Shown here: one piece after another, positions 44,065-51,922 of the stretch
How the letters are laid out: every line of letters begins with the position of its first letter
How positions within the stretch are numbered: position 1 is the stretch's first letter
Source of the DNA: Galbibacter sp. BG1
Lineage (GTDB): Bacteria > Bacteroidota > Bacteroidia > Flavobacteriales > Flavobacteriaceae
Assembly: GCF_013391805.1 (NCBI RefSeq)
Contig: NZ_CP058364.1
Coordinates: forward strand, 1,984,501-2,048,500
DNA: 64,000 nucleotides
Direction of reading: 5' to 3'
Translations under genes and position numbers: made by a program
Notes under the pieces: model-generated
What the model saw: only the letters and a program-made list of their open reading frames with translations
The model's database searches: none
What the model was told of the DNA's origin: nothing

Positions 44065-44098
44065 AAGTGAGATTTAAAAGAAAACCAAATCCCACTTT
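44065..44098. terminator. Terminator between converging genes
   Basis: AAAGTGAGATTT pairs with AAATCCCACTTT with a single mismatch and an A-rich loop, between the membrane-protein operon and the convergent pirin gene. Confidence 0.55.
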
Positions 44099-44124
44099 CT
44101 AAATTGATAAAATGAATGTTTTTT

Positions 44125-44835
44125 CTAAGCCATAGGAACTTCCATCAATAGTAATTTACTATCGCTGTCAGCATTAATTTTTAAATCATCCACTTCGCGG
44201 ATGCCTATCGCATCCCTTCGGTCTAAGCTTTCATCGTTAATAGATAAATTACCTTCCAGCACAAAAGCGTACACTCCGTTTTTAGGATTATGCAGTTTAT
44301 AATTCAACTCTTTCCCGGCATCCATTTCCGTAATACTGAACCACGCATCTTGGTTTATGGTTACGCCGTCATCATCTGGGTTAGGGGAAACGATTTGTTG
44401 GAATTTATTCTTGCGGTCTTCGAGTTTTAGACTAATTTGATCGTAAGCTGGGGTAATATTTCGTTTCTTGGGCATCAACCAAATTTGCAGCAACTTAACT
44501 TCCTTATCTTGGTTGGCGTTGTATTCGCTATGTACTACCCCTGTTCCGGCAGACATGGATTGTACATCGCCTTCTTTAATAACTTTTTTATTGCCCATAC
44601 TGTCTTCGTGCTCTAAATCGCCAGATAACGGAATGGTGATAATTTCCATATTATCATGCGGATGCTTGCCGAAACCCATTCCAGGAGCAATAGTATCATC
44701 ATTCAATACCCTTAAAACCCCAAAGTTCATGCGCTGTGGATCAAAATAATTGGCAAAACTAAAACTGTGATATGCATTGAGCCAACCATGATTGGCATGG
44801 CCTCTTGTATCTGATTTATAAAGCGTTGTTTTCAT
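44125..44835 (-). CDS. Pirin family protein
   Basis: This 236-residue bicupin has the pirin metal motif: FGKHPHDNMEIITIPLSGDL with two His and the SAGTGVVHSEYN block with a further His, plus HANHGWLNAYHSFSFANYFD. Bacterial pirins (YhaK/YhhW) bind Fe and some oxidise quercetin. It is monocistronic, with a 91-base gap to the divergent MFS gene. Confidence 0.9.
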   Translation of the reverse strand: MKTTLYKSDTRGHANHGWLNAYHSFSFANYFDPQRMNFGVLRVLNDDTIAPGMGFGKHPHDNMEIITIPLSGDLEHEDSMGNKKVIKEGDVQSMSAGTGVVHSEYNANQDKEVKLLQIWLMPKKRNITPAYDQISLKLEDRKNKFQQIVSPNPDDDGVTINQDAWFSITEMDAGKELNYKLHNPKNGVYAFVLEGNLSINDESLDRRDAIGIREVDDLKINADSDSKLLLMEVPMA

Positions 44836-44926
44836 TTGTTTTTTCTTATTTTTAGTTCACTCTTTAGACGTATTAAAGGTAGTTTTCTTACATTAAACAA
44901 TAGTTAAACTAAGCTCAATTTTAAGA

Positions 44927-46081
44927 ATGAATTCTCTGAAATTAATAATGACCCAAAAGAAATACTTGGCCCCAGCCTGGGTATTTGCATCCCTAAATAT
45001 TTTGTTTGGTACATGGGCCATTTACATTCCAGATATAAAATCAAAATTGCAAATAACGGAAGGCCAGTTAGGGATTGCGTTGTTTTTCTTCGCTTTGGGG
45101 ACTTTATTGTTTATTCCCGTTGCGCCTATAATTATTAAAAAATTCGGATTGGGAAAAGCAACGATTTCTGCTATTTCCCTACATGCTTTTTCGTTTATTT
45201 TACCTTTTATAGCGCCTTCTTATTTTTTACTGGCTGGTGCACTTTTTATAGTAGGGGTAACCTCTGGCTTAACAGATATTGTCATGAACACGTTGGTTTC
45301 CGAAGTAGAAAAAGAAAACAAAGTCAATATTATGTCTGCTTCTCACGGTTTTTTTAGCCTAGGAGGCGTAATAGGTGCTGGTATTGGCAGTTTTTTAAAA
45401 TTGTATTTTGAAATTCCTGCGCTTCATATGCTCTTTATAATTGGGGTTATATTTTTTACCAACATTTGGCTGTACAAGTGGTACCGGAATGTGGAAGGAA
45501 CACCTTCCAGCACAGGAGGTCTCGATCTTAAATATTTATAACCCCTGTTTGGGTTGAGTGTTATAGGATTTTTAATTTTAGCAAGTGAAGGAGCCATTGC
45601 CGATTGGAGTAGTCTTTATTTAGAAACCGTGACTCTTACTTCTTCCACCATTTTAATGGGTTTGGGTTATACTATTTTTTCTGCTACTATGACTTTAGGA
45701 AGGTTTTTTGGAGATTCCGTAAGCAGTAAATACGGAGCTTTAAAAATTATTAATGTGGGAGTGGGAATAGCTATTTTTGGGTACGCTTTAATTTTAGTTG
45801 CAAACACATCTTTGGCTCTTGTAGGCTTTGGGTTTGTAGGATTAGGTTTCTCGGTAATTATTCCTGAACTATTTCGCCTGGCAGGAAAAGTGGATGGCGT
45901 AGAGCCGGCCAAAGGTATTTCGTTTATAGCGGGAATTAGCTATGTCGGTTTTCTTTCTGGGCCTGTAATTTTAGGTTTTCTAGCAGATTTATCCTCCTTG
46001 AGATTGAGTTTTATGGCACTTTTAATGGCGGCCATAACAGTATTTTTAACTACTTACTATTTAAGGAAAAAAAGGAATTAA
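44927..46081 (+). pseudogene. MFS transporter interrupted by an in-frame stop
   Basis: Two segments in the same frame (44927-45541 and 45542-46081) make one 384-codon MFS protein with 12 TM helices: N half LAPAWVFASLNILFGTWAIY, IKSKLQITEGQLGIALFFFA; C half FLILASEGAIADWSSLYLE, TLGRFFGDSVSSKYG. A single TAA at 45539-45541 separates DLKYL from PLFGLSVIGF. No frameshift is needed. One base change (for example TTA to TAA) explains it. The first half alone would be six helices. The substrate is unknown; FucP- or YbjJ-like members resemble it. The gene is presumably inactive unless the stop is suppressed. Confidence 0.8.
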
Positions 46082-46746
46082 TTTTTAGAAGCGGTGACGC
46101 TGATATTCGTAAAATATAATTTAAAAACACCATTTTCATTTTGGTGCATGGTTGCTAATTTTAGTCCTTCAAAATTTTTATAATCTTCCCAGGTGGTCAT
46201 CATACAATTAGAAGTGCTGTTATCTTCTCGGTAAACCCATTCTTTTACTTCATGGTCTTCATCGTAATAAAAATCGTATGCATCACCGGGAGTGTAACCT
46301 CCTTCGTTGCTGTAAGTAATTGTTAGTTTTTGCAGGGAATCTTTGCTTATAGGAGCCATAGCCATTGTGGGCTCTTCATATTCAAGACCAGTGTCCCAAA
46401 CCAGTTTGTAAGGGGCTAACAACCAGTATACATCGTTTATAAAATTTTTATCAGCTACCAACTCTTCGTCACTTAATATTTGGTTTCTATCGTAGGTGAT
46501 GGATTCCCCATCTTTAGTAGCCGTTACTTCATTTTTTTTTGGTTTCCAAACCCAGCTTCTTTCAAAATGCGTGGTATCCCTATCTACATTAAAGGTAAAT
46601 TTTATGGCATCTACCTTGTTCCAATTCTCAAAGCCATTGGCGTAAGCAATCTCTTCCAAAGGATTGAGGTCTTTTTGCTTTTTCTCTTGTTTGTTACAGC
46701 TTAGTAATACCAGTGATAGAATTGCAAGTAGGCTTAAGTTTTTCAT
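46078..46746 (-). CDS. Hypothetical lipoprotein, DUF6503-like
   Basis: The 222-residue protein has a lipoprotein signal (LLAILSLVLLSC) followed by a beta-rich domain (AIKFTFNVDRDTTHFERSWV, YDFYYDEDHEVKEWVYRED). It resembles flavobacterial lipoproteins with a LolA-like open barrel, but I am not sure of the named family. Its stop overlaps the convergent MFS stop by 4 bases. Confidence 0.75.
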   Translation of the reverse strand: MKNLSLLAILSLVLLSCNKQEKKQKDLNPLEEIAYANGFENWNKVDAIKFTFNVDRDTTHFERSWVWKPKKNEVTATKDGESITYDRNQILSDEELVADKNFINDVYWLLAPYKLVWDTGLEYEEPTMAMAPISKDSLQKLTITYSNEGGYTPGDAYDFYYDEDHEVKEWVYREDNSTSNCMMTTWEDYKNFEGLKLATMHQNENGVFKLYFTNISVTASKN

Positions 46747-46837
46747 GTGAAAGCGGATTTTTTATAAAGGTAAAAATAATTTAAAACATTCGATGTTTTC
46801 AACTTTAAGGCTCTTATATTTTCGTTTAACGTGTCTT

Positions 46838-47422
46838 CTACGAAATCTCTTTGGTCAACTTCCGGCGAAGCCTACTTAAGCTTTCTGGTTTTATACCTAA
46901 GTAGTTGGCTATTTGATAGTTGGGTACACGTTGTTCTATATTGGGGTAAGTGGCTAAAAAATCGAGATACCGCTCGGCGCTATTTTTATCCAAAGCAGAT
47001 AAAATGCGGTCCTGCATGGAAAGAAAGGCATTGGTAAGCTTAATCCGGAAAAATCGGTTAAACTTCGGCACTTTATTAAACAGGTTTTCCAAATCTTCTT
47101 TAGAAATTTTTAAAAGCTCTACATCTTCAACGCAATCTATATAAAGAGATGCTGGGATTTTATTGTAATAAGCCTTGAAGTCGCTTATCCACCAATCTTC
47201 AATGGCAAATTGGATAATGTGTTCGTCTCCTTGAGCATCTATTTCAAAAGCTTTTAAACATCCTTTTACTACAAAATATTGATCGTCTACACGGTCTCCA
47301 GGACTAATTAGAATGTCTTTTTTTTGGAGCTCTACTGGCTTTAAAAGGCTAAAAAAGTACGACTGCTCTTTTGAAGTTAATGAAATGTGTTCTGAGATAT
47401 GTTTCTGAATCGATGCCCGCAT
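46838..47422 (-). CDS. Crp/Fnr family transcriptional regulator
   Basis: The 194-residue protein has an N-terminal cyclic-nucleotide-binding jellyroll (LQKKDILISPGDRVDDQYFV, QFAIEDWWISDFKAYYN) and a C-terminal winged helix ending YQIANYLGIKPESLSRLRRK. The FNR cysteine cluster is absent. Flavobacterial members of this subgroup are common and mostly uncharacterised. It is probably monocistronic. Confidence 0.85.
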   Translation of the reverse strand: MRASIQKHISEHISLTSKEQSYFFSLLKPVELQKKDILISPGDRVDDQYFVVKGCLKAFEIDAQGDEHIIQFAIEDWWISDFKAYYNKIPASLYIDCVEDVELLKISKEDLENLFNKVPKFNRFFRIKLTNAFLSMQDRILSALDKNSAERYLDFLATYPNIEQRVPNYQIANYLGIKPESLSRLRRKLTKEIS

Positions 47423-47500
47423 ACTTACAAAAATAGCAATAAGGACAATAGTAAAGTAGCGTTTAAAAGTAAATTAAGATTTTAAAAAATGCGTGTAAAT

Positions 47501-47535
47501 AAAAAGCCTCTCGATATAAAAACGAGAGGCTTTTT
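47501..47535. terminator. Bidirectional terminator
   Basis: A perfect 13-bp stem AAAAAGCCTCTCG/CGAGAGGCTTTTT has an 9-nt AT loop. It lies between the Crp-type gene's upstream region and the lmo0937-type gene, which it would terminate. Confidence 0.85.
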
Positions 47536-47627
47536 CCCTAAACTAATACCTACTACTATGTAATGATTACTTTATATACGGTGCATTTTTACATTTGGAT
47601 CACGCAAAAGTAATTTTTTTTAAAAAT

Positions 47628-47786
47628 TTATGGTCTGCGCCCTGTTGCCAGTCTATAAAGTATACCTATAATGGCTAGAACCAGTAAGATATGTATTAAA
47701 CTTCCAACAGCTTCTCCAAACCCAAAATAGCCAACTAACCATCCAATGATTAGAATTACTATAATTAACCAGATTAAATCTCTCAT
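47628..47786 (-). CDS. lmo0937-type small membrane protein (DUF5670-like)
   Basis: The 52-codon ORF from ATG 47786 to TAA 47628-47630 reads MRDLIWLIIVILIIGWLVGY, then FGFGEAVGSLIHILLVLAII and GILYRLATGRRP. Two hydrophobic helices with a short G-F-G-rich turn and an RRP-type tail are typical of the lmo0937 family, tiny stress-associated membrane proteins common in Bacteroidota. The strong terminator at 47501 follows it. Confidence 0.85.
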   Translation of the reverse strand: MRDLIWLIIVILIIGWLVGYFGFGEAVGSLIHILLVLAIIGILYRLATGRRP

Positions 47787-47916
47787 AATATTGTTTTTTG
47801 TTCACCGATGTTATCGGCGAGGTTGAATAGTAATCTTAAGATAGAAAAAAAGGCTTTCAGTTTCACTTGCATTAACAACTTTTAACTCAAAGCTTTAAAA
47901 TATTTGTAAAAAGAAA

Positions 47917-47941
47917 AACCCTCGCTTAATAGCAAGGGTTC
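47917..47941 (-). terminator. Second minus-strand terminator in the gap
   Basis: AACCCTCGC pairs with GCAAGGGTT (one mismatch) and on the minus strand runs into TTTTTC. Confidence 0.6.
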
Positions 47942-48049
47942 ATTGAAATATATATAGACGCTTGGAGCGGTATTTTAAGTGGTTCTGTTTTATATATACG
48001 CCTGAAAATTGCATTCGGATTTTAGGTTGTGTGTTAAATAAAAGCAAAA

Positions 48050-48075
48050 AAAAGTAGGCGATGATGCCTACTTTT
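48050..48075 (-). terminator. Terminator after the 80-residue helical protein gene
   Basis: A perfect 10-bp stem AAAAGTAGGC/GCCTACTTTT with a 6-nt loop is followed by eight Ts on the minus strand. Confidence 0.85.
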
Positions 48076-48096
48076 GAATTTAAAAATTTCAATTTT

Positions 48097-48339
48097 TTAT
48101 TCCGGAGTGAGCTTTTTAACACGCTCTTCGTATTCGTTAATGGCTTCCCGAACCATGTCTACATTATCTGATGCTCTTTGGTGTGCATCTTCCATAACTT
48201 TTTCGAGTTTGGCATCTGGATGCTGAAAGAGATCTGTAATTACATGGTTAATCTTATCGATACTACTTTCCTGCGTATTTTTAATATCTTCCAGTTTTGA
48301 AAGAATTTTACGCATTCTATCCAATTTATTTTCACTCAT
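48097..48339 (-). CDS. Small helical protein, 80 aa, unknown
   Basis: The soluble, highly charged, all-helical peptide has heptad-like spacing (LDRMRKILSKLEDIKN, VREAINEYEERVKKLT), suggesting a coiled coil or two-helix bundle. I do not recognise it. A clean ATG and a strong downstream terminator support a real gene. It may be cotranscribed with the Old Yellow Enzyme gene, 50 bases upstream on the same strand. Confidence 0.7.
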   Translation of the reverse strand: MSENKLDRMRKILSKLEDIKNTQESSIDKINHVITDLFQHPDAKLEKVMEDAHQRASDNVDMVREAINEYEERVKKLTPE

Positions 48340-48389
48340 AATTTTAATGTTTTAAAATTACCTTAATATACGGAATATTTTTCAAATCA

Positions 48390-49508
48390 TTAATTATCAG
48401 TGTTTTTTAAGCTTTCTTTATAAGTTGGATAATCCGTATACCCTTTTGCTCCCGGAACATAAAAAGTATCCTCGTCCCACTCAGCTATCGGTGCGTTTAG
48501 AGCGAAGCGTTCTGGTAAATCTGGATTTGAAATAAATGGTTTTCCAAAAGAAACAAGATCGGCATTCTCTTCTTCAATGATACCGTTTCCCTTTTCTTGG
48601 TTAAAGTTGGTATTAATCATTAACGTTCCATTATATAATGGTCTGTAATGCAGTGCAATTTCACTTACCAAAAATGGTATATCAGTTACATCGGTAAATG
48701 GTTCCGATAAATGGAGGTATGCCAGGTTATAGTCGTTTAACTTTTCAACGATATAATCAAAAGTAGGAATGGTTTCTTTATCTGCTTCCATCCCAAAGAC
48801 TCCATGTAATGAAGGGTTCAGGCGAACGCCAATGCGATTTTCAGGAAAAACCTGTTTCACTTCCTCTAAAACTTCAAAAAAGAACCTTGTTTTATTTACC
48901 ACACTTCCACCGTAATCGTCTTTTCTTTTATTGGAGCTGTTATTAAAGAATTGATGGAATAAATATCCGTTGGAAGAATGTATTTCAACGCCATCAAAAC
49001 CTGCTTCTTTGGCATTTACAGCCGCTTGTTTAAAATCGGCTATAGTTCTTTTAATGTCTTCTATAGTCATTTCTTTTGGTGTCACCGTTTCCTCAAAACC
49101 ATCCGGTGTGTATACTTTTTCATTCGGATTGACAGCGCTTGGAGCCAATGGTAACCCGCCATCGTGAAAATAGGGGTGAGACATTCTTCCTACATGCCAG
49201 AGCTGGGCAAATATCTTTCCGTTTTCTTCATGTACGGCTTTGGTCACTTTTTTCCAACCTTCTACTTGTGCTTTGGAATGAATTCCTGGTGTGTTAATAT
49301 ATCCTACACCTTCTTTAGACACTTGAGTACCTTCAGTAATTATAAGTCCGGCTCCGGATCTTTGTCTATAATATTCTGCATGAAGATCGGTAGGTGCTTT
49401 CTCTGGATTATCCGCTCTAGAACGTGTCATAGGAGCCATAATCACTCGGTTTTGCAAGGTGATACTTCCTAAATTATAACTTTCTAATAAGGGTTGATTC
49501 GATTTCAT
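48390..49508 (-). CDS. Old Yellow Enzyme family alkene reductase (NemA-like)
   Basis: The 372-residue FMN barrel enzyme has LQNRVIMAPMTRSRADNPE, GLIITEGTQVSKEGVGY, QLWHVGRMSHP, FDGVEIHSSNGYLFHQFFNN (His and Asn proton-donor region) and the phosphate-binding LVSFGKPFISNPDLP. It reduces activated C=C bonds of electrophiles with NADPH. The upstream region has a palindrome resembling the MarR boxes at 12813 and 13323. Confidence 0.92.
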   Translation of the reverse strand: MKSNQPLLESYNLGSITLQNRVIMAPMTRSRADNPEKAPTDLHAEYYRQRSGAGLIITEGTQVSKEGVGYINTPGIHSKAQVEGWKKVTKAVHEENGKIFAQLWHVGRMSHPYFHDGGLPLAPSAVNPNEKVYTPDGFEETVTPKEMTIEDIKRTIADFKQAAVNAKEAGFDGVEIHSSNGYLFHQFFNNSSNKRKDDYGGSVVNKTRFFFEVLEEVKQVFPENRIGVRLNPSLHGVFGMEADKETIPTFDYIVEKLNDYNLAYLHLSEPFTDVTDIPFLVSEIALHYRPLYNGTLMINTNFNQEKGNGIIEEENADLVSFGKPFISNPDLPERFALNAPIAEWDEDTFYVPGAKGYTDYPTYKESLKNTDN

Positions 49509-49558
49509 AGTATTTTAATTTTTTTTGTTTTACTTACAACGTAAGGTTTAGCATGTTT

Positions 49559-49612
49559 CAAAAGTAATTTCGAAACGTAATTTTATATTCTAACCCTCAT
49601 TTTGTATACAAA
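49559..49612 (-). promoter_or_regulatory. Promoter region of the Old Yellow Enzyme gene with palindrome
   Basis: TACTTTTG (minus strand, 49566-49559) matches TAnnTTTG. The palindrome TTTGTATACAAA (49601-49612) lies about 35 bases upstream of it and shares TTGTATA/TATACAA halves with the marR operators. Confidence 0.45.
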
Positions 49613-49689
49613 TGAGTAGTTACTATCAAAGATAGTTATAGATAAAGTGCGATATAATTAACATAAGTTAATAAAACCATATAAATTGT

Positions 49690-49720
49690 TAACTTTGTAG
49701 TATATCCCGCATAAGCGGGA
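49690..49720 (+). promoter_or_regulatory. kmo promoter box and 5' UTR hairpin
   Basis: TAACTTTG (49690-49697) matches the -7 consensus. TCCCGC-ATAA-GCGGGA (49705-49720) is a compact hairpin followed by CTTTTATTTT, placed between the likely transcription start and the kmo ATG at 49739. It could stabilise the mRNA or attenuate. Confidence 0.5.
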
Positions 49721-49738
49721 CTTTTATTTTCGAATTTC

Positions 49739-51082
49739 ATGCAAACGCCCAAAAAAATTGCGATTACCGGTAGCGGTCTCGTAGGAAGTTTATTAGCTAT
49801 TTATTTAAGGAAAAAAGGACACCAGGTTGATGTGTTCGATAGGCGACCGGATATTAGGACTATGGAGTTTTCTGGTCGTTCCATCAATTTAGCAATGTCT
49901 ACACGTGGCTGGAAGGCGTTGGAGAACATCGGGATGGCAGAGCCCATTAAGCAAATCGCCATTGCGATGGATAAAAGGGCAATTCATACCAAAGGGAAAC
50001 CAATGTATTTTCAGCATTATGGCAACGAAGGGGAGGCTATTTATTCTATTTCCAGAGGGATATTGAATAAAAGGATGATCGACTTGGCCGAAGATGCGGG
50101 CGTAAATTTTATTTTCAATACAAAAGTTTGGGACGTTTCGCTTCCAGAAGCCATTTTATATACTGGGGAAACCGAAAAAGGGGAGTGGGAAGCGCATCAA
50201 TACGACATGGTATTTGGAGCAGACGGTGCTTTTTCCCGTATTCGCCATAAAATGCAGCGACGCAGTATGTTTAACTACAGTCAGCATTTTTTAAATACAG
50301 GATATAAGGAATTGAGCATTCCTCCCAATGAAGACGGTACGCATAAACTCAACAAAAATTCATTACATATTTGGCCACGCGGCGAGTTCATGCTTATTGC
50401 TCTGCCCAATTTGGACGGAAGTTTTACCTGTACTCTTTTTATGCCTTTTGAAGGTGAAAATTCTTTTGAGAGTTTAAATACGGAAGCCAAGGTTGAAGAA
50501 TTTTTTACCGCTCATTTTGAAAATGTGATGGAAGACATTCCCAACCTTATAAAAGATTTCTTTAAGAACCCCACCAGCTTTTTGGTAACTGTAAAATGTG
50601 AGCCTTGGACGTATTGGAATAAAGTTGCTTTAATTGGAGATGCCGCCCATGCGATTGTTCCGTTTTATGGCCAAGGGATGAATGCAGGTTTTGAAGATAT
50701 TACTGTGTTAAGCGAGTTTATGGAAATGTATGGCGACGATTGGGAACGCATTTTTTCTGAATATGAAAAAAGCCGTAAGCCCAATGCAGATGCCATTGCC
50801 GAATTGAGCTATCGAAACTTTATGGAAATGAGTTCTAAAACAGCTGATGAAAACTTTTTACTTCGGAAGAAAATAGAAAAGCACTTTTCCAATAAATACC
50901 CTGACCGATGGGTTCCACTATACAGCCGTGTAACCTTTTCCAATAACCCTTACAAAGAAGCACTGGAAATTGGTGATTTTCAAAAAAAGATTATGGATGA
51001 GGTTATGGCTATGGAAAACATTCACGAGAAGTGGGATAGTGAAGAAGTAGAAAACAAAATCCTTGAAAAACTTTCCAAATAA
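49739..51082 (+). CDS. kmo: Kynurenine 3-monooxygenase
   Basis: The 447-residue FAD monooxygenase has GxGxxG in ITGSGLVGSLLAIYLRKKGH, the second FAD motif in ALIGDAAHAIVPFYGQGMNA, and the KMO-specific RSINLAMSTRGWKALENIGM region. It hydroxylates L-kynurenine to 3-hydroxykynurenine, a step of aerobic tryptophan breakdown and of the eukaryote-like NAD route found in some Bacteroidota. No other kynurenine gene is in the window. Confidence 0.92.
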   Translation: MQTPKKIAITGSGLVGSLLAIYLRKKGHQVDVFDRRPDIRTMEFSGRSINLAMSTRGWKALENIGMAEPIKQIAIAMDKRAIHTKGKPMYFQHYGNEGEAIYSISRGILNKRMIDLAEDAGVNFIFNTKVWDVSLPEAILYTGETEKGEWEAHQYDMVFGADGAFSRIRHKMQRRSMFNYSQHFLNTGYKELSIPPNEDGTHKLNKNSLHIWPRGEFMLIALPNLDGSFTCTLFMPFEGENSFESLNTEAKVEEFFTAHFENVMEDIPNLIKDFFKNPTSFLVTVKCEPWTYWNKVALIGDAAHAIVPFYGQGMNAGFEDITVLSEFMEMYGDDWERIFSEYEKSRKPNADAIAELSYRNFMEMSSKTADENFLLRKKIEKHFSNKYPDRWVPLYSRVTFSNNPYKEALEIGDFQKKIMDEVMAMENIHEKWDSEEVENKILEKLSK

Positions 51083-51267
51083 TCGGTAAATGTTTTTAGC
51101 TCCCGATTGTAAACTTTTAGCAATGATTTTCCAATACTAATTCCTGAATTCAATAGTGTTAAAAATAGTATTAAAACCGCAATTAAATGATGCTATTTTC
51201 CTTAACTTGGGGAGGAAACTGTATTTAATGCAGTAAATTGTCTAGCAACCATTAAATAAATTTAATA

Positions 51268-51918
51268 ATGAATGTTTTAGTAATAGGTGCAACAGGTAGA
51301 ACGGGCCGTCATGTGGTGAGGTTGGCACTTAATGAAGGGCACCATGTTACGGTTTTTGTGAGATCTCCAGAAAAACTATACCGCCCGCAAACAGGCGTTA
51401 AAATAGTTCGTGGCGATGCGTTGGATGCTACCGCAATACAAAACCTTATCTACCATAACAGTTACGACAGCTTGGTCTTAGTCGTTGGCGCAGATTCTCT
51501 AAAATGTTCTACAGTGCGGGGAGACATTACCAAAAATGTGGTAAAGTCCCTCGAGCAAAAAAATGCATCTACCCGTATTTGGGTGGTGAGTTCCGCAGGT
51601 ACTAACGAAAGCATCAATCAACTAGGTTTTTTCAGTAAAACATTTGTAAATACTATTTTAAAGGGTCAAATACTCGATCATAAAAATCAAGAAAATATAG
51701 TTAGGGAAAGTTCTTTGCCTTTCACCATTGTTAGGCCTGTTGGGTTAAGGGATACCCCTCCAGATAGCGCGGAAAAATACATGATTCTAGAAAATGGAAG
51801 AGTTGCAACCACAAGCATTTCCCGGGTAAATGTAGCCGATTTTATCATTAAAAATTTAGACAATCCTGCCTATCTTCAGAAGGCCGTTACCCTTTGTGCG
51901 GTGAGCGATAAAGATTAA
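51268..51918 (+). CDS. NmrA-like NAD(P)-binding oxidoreductase
   Basis: The 216-residue atypical SDR has GATGRTGRHVVRLALNEGH at the N-terminus, a Rossmann fold (VRGDALDATAIQNLIYHNSY), SSAGTNESIN, and RPVGLRDTPPDS. Family members act as NAD(P)H-dependent reductases or redox sensors. It is monocistronic, with its stop 4 bases from the convergent ABC gene stop. Confidence 0.87.
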   Translation: MNVLVIGATGRTGRHVVRLALNEGHHVTVFVRSPEKLYRPQTGVKIVRGDALDATAIQNLIYHNSYDSLVLVVGADSLKCSTVRGDITKNVVKSLEQKNASTRIWVVSSAGTNESINQLGFFSKTFVNTILKGQILDHKNQENIVRESSLPFTIVRPVGLRDTPPDSAEKYMILENGRVATTSISRVNVADFIIKNLDNPAYLQKAVTLCAVSDKD

Positions 51919-51922
51919 TTTT

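Larger units (their letters stand above)
47917..48096 (-). other. Gap between terminators, possible short transcript
   Basis: The gap 47787-48096 holds no convincing gene. It contains two minus-strand terminators, at 48050-48075 and 47917-47941. About 110 bases lie between them, with only a 24-codon frame (MQFSGVYIKQNHLKYRSKRL...), so a small RNA is possible. Confidence 0.35.

Noticed and set aside
47940-48122. 60-codon minus-strand ORF in the gap
   Set aside because: It spans a strong terminator and overlaps the end of the 80-residue gene; its composition is not protein-like.
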